From: Calonectria ilicicola
Taxonomy: Eukaryota > Ascomycota > Sordariomycetes > Hypocreales > Nectriaceae
Length of the DNA: 64,000 nt
Reading direction: 5' to 3'
NCBI GenBank assembly: GCA_020809705.1
Contig: CP085835.1
Span: 1,054,001-1,118,000, forward strand
Position 1 is the first letter of the stretch. Each line of letters begins with the position of its first letter. Below, in pieces: positions 45,573-57,063 of this stretch. A model generated the notes under the pieces. The model worked only from the letters and a program-made list of their open reading frames with translations. It was not told the DNA's origin and searched no databases. Made by a program: the position numbers and the translations under genes.

Positions 45573-47805
45573 TTTGGTTATTGTGGGTGGATGGAGTGGA
45601 GAAAAAAGTAGGAGGCAGGTTAACAACTTGTTGATGATACTGGAAATGTCACAGGAGACGGGGGAAAGCCACAGTACTTAAACACCATGTTTTCAGGAGG
45701 CCCGCCTTGCATCAGAATCCTCGAAATAATAGCCCAAAAGCGTTTTCGATGATTGGCCGTGACTCACCGGCGGCAACGCATGTTACATTGTCAGCCCCAG
45801 AAGGCTGGATAAGGCAGGATTCGGATTGAACCGAACTGAGGCCATGGCACTCCACTAAAGAACGACTTGGCATAATTTTGATAGGGCATGCTATACGCAT
45901 GTCCCTTGGCATTCAGGGTGCAATTTTATGCTGGTCTCAAAGTGGGTTAGTTGCGAGCGGAGACAGATAACCGTTTTGGTATAACGCTCGGACAGGCGAG
46001 CCTAAACAGGGGTAGTGAACCGTTTGGAAGGATTTCAATCAATGAGAATCCATTTTACCAGGCAACGATGTCACCGAGTGGATGGAGAATAACTGCCAAG
46101 TGACCAATTTCGCTCAACTATAGACAGGGAATCCTCTACCCAGCGTCTGCCACGGCCATGTAAGCGCTAATAAATACGGAGACTGTGAAGCCCCTTTCGG
46201 GTGCCTGGTTTGAGCACAGCCTCACCTACAGAGAAAAGATTGAACAGCCCAAAGAGGAAATTGCCGAAGTTTGAGGGCTTTAGGCTATTCCAACAATATG
46301 ATGCTACGTTGAAATATGGTTGCAGCAGCAGGTTTTAACGTTGACTTGCAACCTTATTCGAGCTGACTGACAAGTTTTCACATCTCGTAAATCTGGTGTT
46401 GGGTCGCATCTGTATTCTAATTATATCTGCTATTGCACAACTATCGTGGTTGGGGTTGGCACCCCAGATGAAGTGTTACCAACATTCGGGTTTAACGGAT
46501 CATTTTCTTCAAGACCCAGTCTGTTCAAGCCAATGACACCAAGGGAGTTGATAAAGGTGGGTCGGCTAGATCCTTGAATGCACAACGCATCCTTGAAAGA
46601 TTGCCTGCCCCTGTGACTCAAGTGCTCTGAACATCGAGAGGTAGAATAAATAAATGAACAAATAAGTAGAGAAGTGGAAAAACAATGTCTAAGCTATTTT
46701 ATTTGACGATTTTACTTATATAATGTATAATTATTACTAGACTGCTAAGAAGCGACGGGGAAAGTAGCAGGGTTGCGCTCTGTTAAGGATTGTATGTACA
46801 ATGTCAAGGATGCATGCGTCCTGGGGTCTGATACGCGTATGCGAAGGAACCAAGCATTCGGTAACAATCATGCCGCGAGATAAAAAAGGGCAAAAAAAAA
46901 AAAAGGAACGTGGGATACACGTAGTCCACATTATGTTAATATTCCATAAGGGTAAAAGTCAGCCTCACCTGTTAGCGTTCCCATAGCTACCGTTTTGATG
47001 ATGGTGACCATCCTCCGCTGTGGTTTAAAAATAGTTGCATGCATGGTAGATGAGCCGGGCGGCAATCTACTAAAGGTCTTCTTCTTTAGGTTCAGCTGCT
47101 ACGTGGTGATTGGAAGGCGGCCTAAGTGGAAATGGATCACCTTTACGATTGGGCTGTCGGTTGGAATGTTGACTGGAATGGATGTGGGGTTATTGGGTAG
47201 TGGTCAGGAATTTACACTGCTTATCTCATTAAGCGAGTTGTGTCTAGACTTTAATGGGTTTAGAAGCTGTTGCTGACCTAACACATTACAAAGGTGCTAG
47301 CTCTAGATCTGGTAAGAGTCGACCTTTCTTCAACCGCGCGACGACTCGGTCGTAGCGGCGACAAGCGAGCTGATTATTTGCGAAGAGGAGTTAATACGGG
47401 GTCCTAGACTTGGGATGATAAATTACTCTGGTGCTGTGGCATATAAACGGGGCGAAGAGCGTTGTCTTAAAATTCGGTATAATTCTATCTATTCCGGTGG
47501 TCCGGCAGCATGGCGTAGGTTGGGATTTACGGGTGTCGGTATTAGAAACGGGCCTTGAATAGAGGGCTTATTCCACTGAAGACATCAGGATCCTACAAAA
47601 TATAAAGTGTTTTAACTGGCTATCCGTGCAAATCGTGCACTATTCCACGCGTTAACACTGCGCAACCATCAGCTGTAATCCTGGCTAAGTCTAATCTACA
47701 GAGTGTTGCAAGTTTAACTTGAAGCGCATTTCCTCACCACAAGCGCTCAAGACCATGCTCATCGCGTTGAAATTCTTGTTGGCCTGCCTTTTCACTATGC
47801 ATTGA
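45573..47805. other. 2.2-kb intergenic region, no gene recognised
   Basis: Holds the promoter of the GPI-type gene at its left end and the 3' region of the membrane-protein gene at its right. Open frames are all below 100 codons and look random. There is one A-run at about 46890-46903 and no recognisable mobile element. Confidence 0.5.
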
Positions 47806-49876
47806 TTACTCGTACTCTCTGTCCCAATCAAGCTTTGGGTTCTTGATTGCCGTTGTAAATGCAATCCTCCCAACGCTTCCCTCAGGCTTGACGTCGCAAA
47901 TTTTCACGCGAGTGTCTTTCAACATCTGCACCCGATCGGAGCCACTCAACCCGCTACCCTCTGACGGAGCATCCAGGAATGGAGAGTCTCTGGTTAGTCC
48001 AGCTATGCTACTCAAAAAGTCTGGGGCCCTAATAAACTGACGAAGAGCGATATTTGCTATGGTGCAAAAGAGCAGCACCAGCGTAGAGAATGCGAAAATG
48101 ACAAACCATGACCTTCTTATCATGTAAACACTTTCTGTGAATTCTGACCACGTGCCAGTGCCCCCGTGCCACATTGCGTTCCGATTAGCGAGAGATGTAC
48201 CATCGCTGCCTGTAAGAACACTAATGTTGTAGGTACCCATGATGACGGTGTTCAGCGCTGTAGCAAGTCTGGCCTCAAATATATCACTAGAGACATTCGT
48301 GAAGCACCCAGGCTCTCCTCCATCAGGCACTGGATATGTAAAAATCGAAGTCGGATCTCTGAGATACTTCTCCAGAAGACTAGCCTCTCCTTCATGAAAG
48401 CTTGCGGTAGTGAACGGCATTTCCCAGAAGATTCCACCCACAGTTCGATAGTTAGAAAGTCCTGTTAGGTTTCCTGAGACAGGAAATCCACTGCTGTGAC
48501 GGACACTATTCGCTCGGCAAGTGAGGTCGTCAGAGGAAGTTGGCCTTGTACAGCCGATATTGATATCAACATAAGTTGTGCTGATATCGCATGTGCGTAA
48601 TACCATAACGTCCCCACAGTATCCGCCAAGAACGAGCTGCAGCTTGGATGGAGGCTCAACTGTGGGATAGAGAAGAGAACTGAGGTGTTGTCGAGCCGCA
48701 GAATTGTTGACAACGTCAAGCCATATATTTGGGTATGCATCATTTGATAAATATCCTGTCTGCTCTGGCAGCAATGCTGTGGTGGTTGTGTCGTGAAGAA
48801 GGAGCTTAGTCGATCCGTTTTTCACCCAACCTGTTCCATTAAATTCTGCTCCACAAGAGAGTGTTTGGTAGTGAGATTGAACTACCGAGGTGGAATTGCC
48901 TGCTCTGGGAAACGAGCCACCACGTACGGGCACGCCGACTAACGATGCATATGGAACAACCATATCAGAGGGTACTGGAACCCAACTTGCGGGGTCTGCA
49001 GAATTATATTGCGGCAAGAGTTCCATAAATGGAATCTTCACATTTCGCCACGAGTCTAGTTCCCCAAGCCGGGCTGCCTCCCACTTCCCACCGACAGCTT
49101 CTATAGCGCTGTCAAAGCCGTTACTAGAACCATTCGAGTGTGAAATAAGCACATCGGATCTATAGAATGATGTGACAATGATGCTTTTCATGCTATTTAT
49201 AAGTTCAGTTTCGACGACTGTACCAGAAAATACCCCGATGTCTCCGGTTCCATTATATAACAAATTAAGATCGGAAATTCGTGGACCAGGATAATATGAA
49301 ATAGAGGTATCGATAGTCGTGGAATTGATATGAATGTATAAGGACCGAACTGCGGCCTGGCCTCCTATGGGACTAAGGAACCATATCATAGCAACACCTA
49401 TAGGCCAAGCCTTGAATAGTCTAATCGTGAACAAGTTCTTCACTGCTGCCGTCGTGGTTTGACTGGTCAAGAGAAACTCGAGTGAACCAATGGTAGAACC
49501 CTTTTCAGCGTAGAAAAGCGCAATTGTCTTAAGCAGCGGCCCGATAATGGCCGCAAAAGAGATGGGCCAGAGTGTGGCAGCAACTTGGAGAATATCCAGC
49601 ACAGTATCTCCAAAAGAGCTTCGAGTTCTTTTATTAAGATACAATACAAATCCTATTAGAACTAAGAGGAGGTCAACTTCAAGGATCTCTGGATATTAAG
49701 ATGGCGGATGTACCAGCATATGCAAAAGGTATGATAATCAATATTGCTGCTACGCCGACTCTCAAATACCACGAAGGAGCGGAAGCTTTTAACGTCTGGT
49801 GCGTATTTGGATGCGCTCCATTATCAGGAGGTGTTGGGGATAAGCCCTGCATCTCATGCTGTGGCTCATTGCTCAT
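47806..49876 (-). CDS. Polytopic fungal membrane protein with large extracellular loop
   Basis: Exon 1 (49714-49876) and exon 2 (47806-49661) are joined across a 52-base intron, GTACAT...CTTAG. The join completes the first membrane helix (YLRVGVAAILIIIPFAYAVLIGFVLYL) and gives 672 residues. A proline-rich cytosolic N-terminus precedes three membrane spans. The second is LQVAATLWPISFAAIIGPLLKTIALF. The segment EKGSTIGSLEFLLTSQTTTAAVKNLF leads to the third, PIGVAMIWFLSPIGGQAAVRSL. A loop of about 430 residues follows, rich in N-glycosylation sequons, with a few Cys pairs (GYCGDVMVLRTCD, GCTRP...LTC). A last span (WFVIFAFSTLVLLFCTIANIAL) and a short cytosolic tail end it. This architecture is widespread among fungal hypothetical proteins; I know no function. 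A sensor or receptor role would be a guess. Confidence 0.8.
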
Positions 49877-50538
49877 TTTGCTTGATAGTGTGCTGACAGT
49901 TGTGGCTGCGAAAGTTATAATTCACGGGATATAGTTGAAAATCCAAACGAAAGAAAAAAGTAGCATTCGTGAGATCGTACTGGATGACGTATTGAGGTAG
50001 GTTAAATATAGGCTCCCTTTGAATCCGAGACTAAAGCTTGATCGCCCTTCCTTCTGTTAATCTTGTCTTTAAACAAGGGATAAAAGGGCTACTGTGTCCT
50101 GTTGGACTTGTAGAGCCAGGGCGGTGTTGTCTTAGATGTCGAGGGAGAAGGGCCTCTACTTGCATGTGAAGGAGTCCGCACTGTCGCTTTTAAAATTCCT
50201 CATCTCCGCTTTGTTTCCCTTTGAACAATATTGAGTACTTAGGTTGTCTACATAATTTCTTCAGTATCTAACTGCCTTGAACTTTTATATTCTTCACACT
50301 CTTTTCAGCTAAGTAGCATGCTGAAAAGGTTGATTTTTTATACCTAGATATAGTTCATTCCTCAGTTAAGCTGTTTGATTTGATCAGAAGGGAGAAGAAG
50401 CTTTTATATTTTAATGCTAATACTAATTCTAATACTAAAATTGATAAATCGCTCATCTGACGTGAGATAAAAGTGTATAAGTTGTTCATAAGTCATCAAT
50501 TCGTGCAAACTGCTTACCCGAAATTGTCACATTTCGAG
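49877..50538. other. Intergenic region
   Basis: 662 bases between the start of the membrane-protein gene and the 3' end of the S28 peptidase gene. Nothing recognised. TACTAATTCTAATACTAA-like simple sequence lies near 50416-50436. Confidence 0.5.
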
Positions 50539-52431
50539 TTACAGAAGTGCAAAAACGGCGGAAATCACAGTCATAATCACGGCAACAATGTTCAAGTTGC
50601 CGGAGATGCTTCCAACACCGCTGTCATCAGACTCGCCGCCTGCACCGTTGCCCTTTCCATCTACGCCCTTTCCGTTTCTAACACTATCACGGCTATCTTT
50701 GAAGCATGACTCCCAAGTGCTCCAAGCCTCCACGAACAGGTCAAGGCCTTGTTCGAGGGGAGTTGTCTCTTCAATACTTCCTCGTTGATATGAGGTAGTA
50801 GCCATGTCTTCCGCATGGACTGCGCCAGCATACACGAGACCAAAGACATCAGTGCCGCTGGGTGCCTCGTTACAGCTTGGGACACTTTGAGTCAGTGTTC
50901 GCTGAGGCGCGCCAGACTTGGTTTCCTGGCTGGAAACTGAAAAGGATCGCCATGGATCAAACTCGCCGTTGGTGAACATGACATTGCTAGCCTGCATGTG
51001 CCATCCTCCCAGTTTAAGGATATGAGTGTTGTTGATCTGGGAGGGGAAAGAAGACTGGGAAAAGGTCGAGAATACTCCTTGCTCTACCCCTAAGGAACGC
51101 ACAGCTTCCACACTGTAGTATTCGCTGATAACCTGGAATGGGTTGCTTTTGTTCGATCCTTGATAGAAACCGAGTTCATCAATCGTCTGCCAAGACCAGC
51201 TCTTGCCGTCCACAGTTTGAGTGAATGCCACATTTGGTGGCATGGTGTTCGCCCACTCAGAAAATGCCTTGTTGGCGTATGCGTAGCCATACACAAAGGC
51301 ACACAGCGCAAGGAGACCACCACTATCACCATTAGATGCAGCAATTCCGTCTTGGGTAGGCTTGCTGTCGTTGGGGGTGTTGAAGATGGTCTTGACCTGG
51401 TCAGTAAGAGTCTCTGCTTCGTTTGCATTCATGAGGAATGTGTCCACATCGAAGCTCTCCATCAAATCACACAGAGCCTGAACGGTACGGCGAGGCCCAA
51501 TCCCCTGGTACGATGAACCAAAGGTGAGAGCACCGGCCATAAGAGAACCGATGGTGAAACTGTCATAAGAAGATACGTCATCTAAAGAACTGCCGCCACT
51601 TGTGAGGTAGTAGCTGATTGTTTGTACTTGAAGGACTTCGGACTGTGTGCCAGAGGTCATGATGGAGTCCACGTATTTGACTGCGGCCTCAATGTCATTG
51701 GTGCAGTTCTTTGGCAGAGAACGCACGAGAGGATTGTAATAAATTGAACCGTCTTCTTGGGCCTCCAATGGGGCGCTGGAAGCCCAAGAGGCGTAAATGA
51801 TTTCTGGATGCGTCACTCGAAGCCAGGCGGCGCGCATACCGGGGTAAGAACCACCGATGGAGATCCATGGCGTGTGGTAAGGGTCCAGATTCTCAGCACT
51901 CTGAACATGGTCATTGAGGTGAAGGTCGGTTTTGTTGAAGTTGTTTGCGAAATAGGCCACATCCTCGATTGCTTGCTCGATTGTCAAGTATTTGTAGCCG
52001 TCGACACCGTCAACTGGCAGACCGCTCTCATCGTCTATGTCCACAGGCCTACTGTAGCCGTAGTATCGATGCTCCCAGCCGATAACGAGGCCATTGAGCT
52101 TCTTGGCCAGTTCAATTGGTGCGCTGGTGAGGTTGAACCCTCCGATGAGCTCGGCAGCAACGCCAGGAGAAACACCGGACTCTCCAAAGTCGTACAGAAT
52201 CACTGGACCTCCAGTCTTGTAGTAGGTGTCGTTGACAAAATATCTGTTAGAATATGTCTTTGTGTTGGATGAGTCAAAATGGTCAACTGGTATCGAGATG
52301 TTGTAACTTGGTACATCTGGATAATCTGGTGCGTTTTCGGAGTCGCGCTTTTGCACGGGCCGGTAGTCGAACTTGACTGCTAGCGCCGACTGAGCGAGCA
52401 GGAGTCCATAGGCTAGCAGCGACGTCTTCAT
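50539..52431 (-). CDS. Secreted S28-family serine peptidase (prolyl carboxypeptidase type)
   Basis: 630 residues from ATG 52431, chosen because it begins a clean signal peptide (MKTSLLAYGLLLAQSALA); an upstream in-frame ATG at 52482 would bury it. S28 hallmarks are present. There is an N-terminal 'PVDHFD......Y..RY..ND.Y' block, 'GGPVILYDFGE' and 'LEHR'-like 'WEHRYYGYSRP'. The nucleophile motif is GGSYPG (Ser195). Asp492 lies in TNGEFDPW and His539 in AGAVHAEDM, completing a Ser-Asp-His triad. Many Asn-X-Ser/Thr sites fit secretion. The C-terminus adds a Gly/Asp/Ser linker and a hydrophobic end (IVAVIMTVISAVFALL), which looks like a GPI-anchor signal, so the enzyme is probably wall- or membrane-bound. 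Family members cleave after proline, often at acidic pH, in nutrient acquisition. Confidence 0.92.
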   Translation of the reverse strand: MKTSLLAYGLLLAQSALAVKFDYRPVQKRDSENAPDYPDVPSYNISIPVDHFDSSNTKTYSNRYFVNDTYYKTGGPVILYDFGESGVSPGVAAELIGGFNLTSAPIELAKKLNGLVIGWEHRYYGYSRPVDIDDESGLPVDGVDGYKYLTIEQAIEDVAYFANNFNKTDLHLNDHVQSAENLDPYHTPWISIGGSYPGMRAAWLRVTHPEIIYASWASSAPLEAQEDGSIYYNPLVRSLPKNCTNDIEAAVKYVDSIMTSGTQSEVLQVQTISYYLTSGGSSLDDVSSYDSFTIGSLMAGALTFGSSYQGIGPRRTVQALCDLMESFDVDTFLMNANEAETLTDQVKTIFNTPNDSKPTQDGIAASNGDSGGLLALCAFVYGYAYANKAFSEWANTMPPNVAFTQTVDGKSWSWQTIDELGFYQGSNKSNPFQVISEYYSVEAVRSLGVEQGVFSTFSQSSFPSQINNTHILKLGGWHMQASNVMFTNGEFDPWRSFSVSSQETKSGAPQRTLTQSVPSCNEAPSGTDVFGLVYAGAVHAEDMATTSYQRGSIEETTPLEQGLDLFVEAWSTWESCFKDSRDSVRNGKGVDGKGNGAGGESDDSGVGSISGNLNIVAVIMTVISAVFALL

Positions 52432-54006
52432 GATTCCTGGTTGATCCCGTCGCCACCTAAATGTGTGGAATACAAGATCCACTTTGCGGCGAATGAATCA
52501 CAGCCTCGAATTGGAGCAGGGAAAATAGATAGATTGCATGAAAGGTATGGGATCAAAGGGCCTTTAAAAAAAATGTCACCGACTCAGCCTCCTTCTAGTG
52601 TTTTATTTATGTTGGGCGGCTCTGGAGATCCACTACTCAGTCTGGGAGCTTCCCCTTGGCCTGGACGCGGTCTCGTATTAGCCCGGGTCATCACATGGCC
52701 TCGGGCGCTAGTCTTTCAATGCCTTTAGCTACCAACCAGCCGAATTCAGGGATGTTTTAGCCGCGGATCGTCTTGGCAGCGCCGCGGGCTGTGCTTCCTG
52801 GGCAGGCGGGGAGAGCGAGAGCGAGACACAGAGAGAGAGAGAGCTTGTAGCCACCATCACACAAGTCAGGTAGACCGCGTAACCAGCAAAGAGCGCCCCG
52901 GTGGTGCCGTGGTTGGACAAACGGAGCCGGTGTCGTGTCGGGCTTGCAGCGAGTTAGCAGCATCTAAAATGGACGAGAAACGGCCTCCCCTTGTGCATGA
53001 TCGCCCAAAACATAGATTCACATTGAGTAGATGATGGCGAACCCATGGAGAAGCAATTTACACTCAATCAGAAACGGGCCATGGAAATGTCGGCAGCGAC
53101 AGAGCTTGGGGCAGGACGGCAGGCATTGCTGGGCATGGACTCAGGGGAGTGGTCCACAGCAATTCTGGACCCGTCCCCGACTAACGGTTAGCGCTGAATA
53201 AGGCAGATTGATCCTAGCAGGCCTGTCTCCCCTGATCCCATCAACTCCAACTCTTTTGATATGTATCACGGGACAACGACTAAAGAAAGACAGGGACAAG
53301 TCAGCCTTACGGCCAGCTACTAATTAATGCGGAAAGAATATTACAGCAAGTGCTAAGATTGATGGAGTTTGTTGCTAGTAGATACCGAGCTAATTGCTTC
53401 TTGAGCGGGGTCATGGGTGTACGGTTTTCTTTGTGACCAACAAAGGAATAATACCATTGTTGGCTTGACGTATGTCTGCCTCCCAACGGCGGTTCGAGTT
53501 TGCATCGCGAGCCGCCCCGGATGTTCCTTCGGGCCCTGTTTGAAACATTGCCCGCATTCCAGCTGCAGCGGTTAGGAACCTTGAACAGAGATTTTTTCCA
53601 ACGTCGAGTGGCGCTGCGACTCGGGGATTGCTTGCGAGGCGGGGCTGGCTGGAATCCGGACCGCGCTAGCGTATGCGCTGTCCTATAAGCTAGTCATTTA
53701 ATTGGCGCTAATTCAGCCCTCGCGCCCAGAAGCTGAAATGTTTTTGGGTGTGGCGGCGGCTGTTCTGGAGCCCTGATTGACTCCGGCCCCGAGCTGGCCG
53801 ACATTCTTATTGCCATCACGTTTAGGCTAGGACTGGGATGGGAGGCCTGGCTCGAGCATGACAGGGAGCTTTGGGATTAAGCTGTCAAAGTTTGACTAGT
53901 CTACCGACTATGACGTCGAATCAGGACCCAAAAGAAAGAAACAAACCCGTTCTGACCCTTTCCTCCGCGTATTCGCAAAGACTGCGCTGATTACCTAGTC
54001 ATCTAC
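52432..54006. other. 1.6-kb intergenic region with a (GA) microsatellite
   Basis: Holds the promoter of the S28 gene at its left. A GA/GAGC-rich purine stretch at about 52811-52846 is the only clear repeat. No frame longer than about 95 codons and no RNA gene recognised. Confidence 0.5.
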
Positions 54007-56229
54007 TCACTGGAGAATTTTGACTGCATCCTCCAAGTCTTCAATGGTTTTCTGGAGCCGTTGCCTGGTTTTAATAGTGGCAAAAGACTCCCCAGCAACA
54101 GCAGCCAGCTTGTCGTTGTCCAACCCCAACACCCATTTCTCAGAGAAAATCCTCAGGGGACTCTTAGGTCCCGAAAGGAGGGAATGATCAACAGCTTGGC
54201 GGTAGAGATTGTCGATGAATCTCGTGCTGGCCACCTTGTAATAAGCAAGAAGAATGTCGTGAACTTCTTCGGCAGTATGATCTGCATTGCTCCGGTTGCT
54301 GACCGCATATTCGATGTCCTTGAGGTCGATTATGTAGCTTCCACCGGGTTGGTACGGGACGGAAACGTCGCATCGTGCCTTTGATTTGAGTGCCTCCCTC
54401 ATCCGAACTCCCCGTGACTTTTGTAGGTTGCTGTTGAAATAGTGATTGAGCGTGCAGGGCTTCTTGTCTCTCTCGACCTTGACGAGAAACCCGGCATGAC
54501 CCATCGCATCATGGTATCTTGCCAGAACTTCAGGCAAAATTCTGCATTTGAGTTCCTCATAAACTGTGGAATCTGCACAGACTGTACGCAGAGCCTCGAG
54601 AATGAATCGGTGAATCGCTAAAATGACTTCGCTGAGATATCTTTTCGTCGCAGAGTCCCATCTCACAGTCTGCTCGCGGAAAGCGCTGGACAACAAGAGC
54701 GGTCCAAAGGTGCCCATTTCAACACCTCTGGAGTCGCGGTGAATGTTGCGGATCCAACCCATGATTCCGTCGCGAGGGGTTTCATGGGTCCACGTTCGAG
54801 TGATAATGTTGTCCAAATCTGAGAAATGTTCGGGATCAAGACCCTCAAGCAAGTCGTGTTGCTTACCAGGGATTGGGGCGTCACCTGGATTTTCCGTACC
54901 GTCTGATGGGATTTCTAGATTTTCTGATTCTTCTTCAAACTTGTAAGCATGTGTGTACGCTCAAAAATCACGGTTGAACTTGTCGGTGATGTTCACAATG
55001 GCGGTAATAAGACGAAGATCGCTCTTTTCAAACGCGGTGCCGAACGAGTAATCTGCATCCAATCCCGCTCTGACCAACGATTGAAATCTGCTAGCAACTT
55101 CAGCCAGATATTGTTGTTGCTCGCGCGGTGATTGCCGGGGTGGCCCAAGTTTGATTAGGTCCTCTCCCGCCTTGGTAAGCATCTGACGAGTTTTTGTACG
55201 AATCTTAGGCAATGCCTTTGCCGTGATTTGGCTTAAGAGTTCTTGCAATCTTCCACGAAGTGCGGCAATGCCAACACGGTCAGCTGGTAAATTGCACCAA
55301 GGCTCTTCTTTGAACATGTCCTCCCTCTCATCGCTTCTGGTATCCTCGGGCTCATCGTCATCGCCTCCGCGGCTTCTGACAACATAATAGCCTAGTGTAA
55401 GAGGTAGCTTCTTCCCTTCAACCAACTTACAAATGGCCGCTTGGGCACTTTTTTCGGGTACTAGGTCTGGCTTGGTGAGAATACCAAGAGTGCGCTCTCC
55501 CGTCGGATCAACGTCGTCGGCAAAGCTGAGGATCTCTTGCGTGGCAACGTCGGCAGTTGAAGGAAGGACAGCGAGAATGATGGTCTCACGGTCTTTGATG
55601 TAATTCTTGACCATTCTTTCGACGAGGCGCCGATCGCTTGCCGTTGTGACACCCTCGATCTTGTTGCGGAAGATGCCTGGCACATCGATAACCGTCAAAT
55701 ATTCCTCACCTGGACCCCATTTTTCAATCTTGAGAATGTCTTCGGAGAATGTCTTGAGACCCGTGGGATTTCTAGAAGTTCGAATACCCATTAATTCATT
55801 GACCTGTTTGGTTACGATTAGCACTCGCGATTGGCAATAGAGAAGTATTCAAACCTCGTCCAGAATAGCTGGGAATTGGCTCTGCAACTCTTGGGTTATT
55901 TCCACGCGTTTTTCGTATTTTTTCAAGCGTTCAGTCTCCTCCGGCGACGTGTTGCGGCTTGGAATAATGGTGATGATAATTCGCTGAATGTCATCACGGC
56001 GATGTGTGATTTGGGTTGCATACTGTGTGCAAAGTTCTTGGCTGCGTGGGAAAGGGATACCTGTTGCGTTCTCCAACAAAGAGGACTTTCCCGAACTCTG
56101 ATCGCCGACAGCTACCAGTTGTGGCAGTGGAAAGTATTGGCTGATGTTCCTCTCGCGCAGTTGGTCGATTTGATGGAGTCGACTGGCACTGGTCAGCATC
56201 ATCGGCTGAGGAGAGGGGCTTGCCGACAT
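54007..56229 (-). CDS. Dynamin-family (Mx-like) GTPase, interrupted by an in-frame TGA
   Basis: Exon 1 is 55855-56229. A 51-base intron (55804-55854, GTTTGA...AACAG with branch-like TGCTAAT) joins it to a frame running 55803 to 54007, giving about 723 codons. GTPase motifs: GDQSSGKSS (residues 42-50, G1), DVPG (165-168, G3), TKPD (235-238, G4). A stalk follows, and a C-terminal GTPase-effector domain with 'VHDILLAYYKVASTRFIDNLYRQAVDH'. The order matches fungal Mx/dynamin-like proteins, which remodel membranes. Oddity: codon 406 (54961-54963) is TGA, yet the same frame continues as AYTHAYKFEEESENL..., and I judge the family similarity to run across the stop. A 48- or 57-base intron with a weak GTGATT donor could remove it. 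Otherwise the product ends after the GTPase domain and the first part of the stalk, lacking the GED. Confidence 0.8.
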
Positions 56230-57063
56230 GGTGATTTAGGCTCAAGATTTATTTGATGAGCATGAAGGGATGAAGGAGAGGGAGAGGTGTTGTGATGAGT
56301 TGAGGATTCATTATAAAGTGAAGCAAATTTTAGGCTTAGGCCTCCCCTAAAGTTAGTCTTAGGTCTTAGTGGAGGACTGTTTACACCTGGTGTTGGGTGG
56401 TAATACTGGCAAGTGTTTTGTGTTCGATCGTTACGTAGAGGAGAGGGCGAATGTCATATGGTGGCCTCGCTGATTTTGCTGTTTATTGTGACATTGTTGT
56501 GACAATGTGATTATGCAGATGTGAAGGAAGCGACAACAGGATAAATCTTTTTTCTTCCTAGTTCTATTTTCGGTGTTTTCATTTGATGCTCTCCACGTTA
56601 CTGGATGTTTCTTCGAAACGTGTATTGATCGACGAAGAAAACCGGGGGGTAAATTAGGCTTGTTTCGTGCAGATTGAGGGGTAAACACGACCACAAGATA
56701 GCGCTTGTGGTGAAATGCTGCAGATTCTACGGGCAGATCGATATGTCCTGTTGGGTGGCTACTAAATATATTTTGCGTAACATCCAGATGCTTTGGCCCT
56801 GAGTGTATAAGCACCTTGATTTCTGCCTGCACATTCATAAATAAGCGCCGTGCAACAGCAGCAGCATTGAGCCACGACATCATCACACATGAGGCCCGCC
56901 CCCACTTTCTGCTTGGACGAATGGCACTAGCGAGCGGTGTACACACGTGATGTTTTGTGCGTTGTCCAACCGTCGGCGACAACAACAAGTGAGGCGTTGG
57001 GCATAAAAAAAAAGACTAGTGAAACCTACCTTTTTCATCACGCGCCGTCGCACACTTTATGAA
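56230..57063. promoter_or_regulatory. Divergent intergenic region, dynamin and BTB genes
   Basis: 834 bases between divergent starts, holding both promoters. A 185-codon minus-strand frame (56431-56988) overlaps most of it; its basic, low-hydrophobicity protein has no motif I know, and I do not annotate it as a gene. An A-run at 57005-57013 lies about 50 bases before the BTB start. Confidence 0.45.

Noticed and set aside
45780..45845. tRNA-like B-box (GGTTCAATCC) with a 5-bp stem, minus strand
   Set aside because: No matching A-box, anticodon arm or acceptor stem upstream; a chance hairpin.
56431..56988. 185-codon minus-strand frame in the dynamin-BTB promoter region
   Set aside because: No recognisable domain, and it sits between two divergent genes where promoters are expected; it could be real but is not supported.
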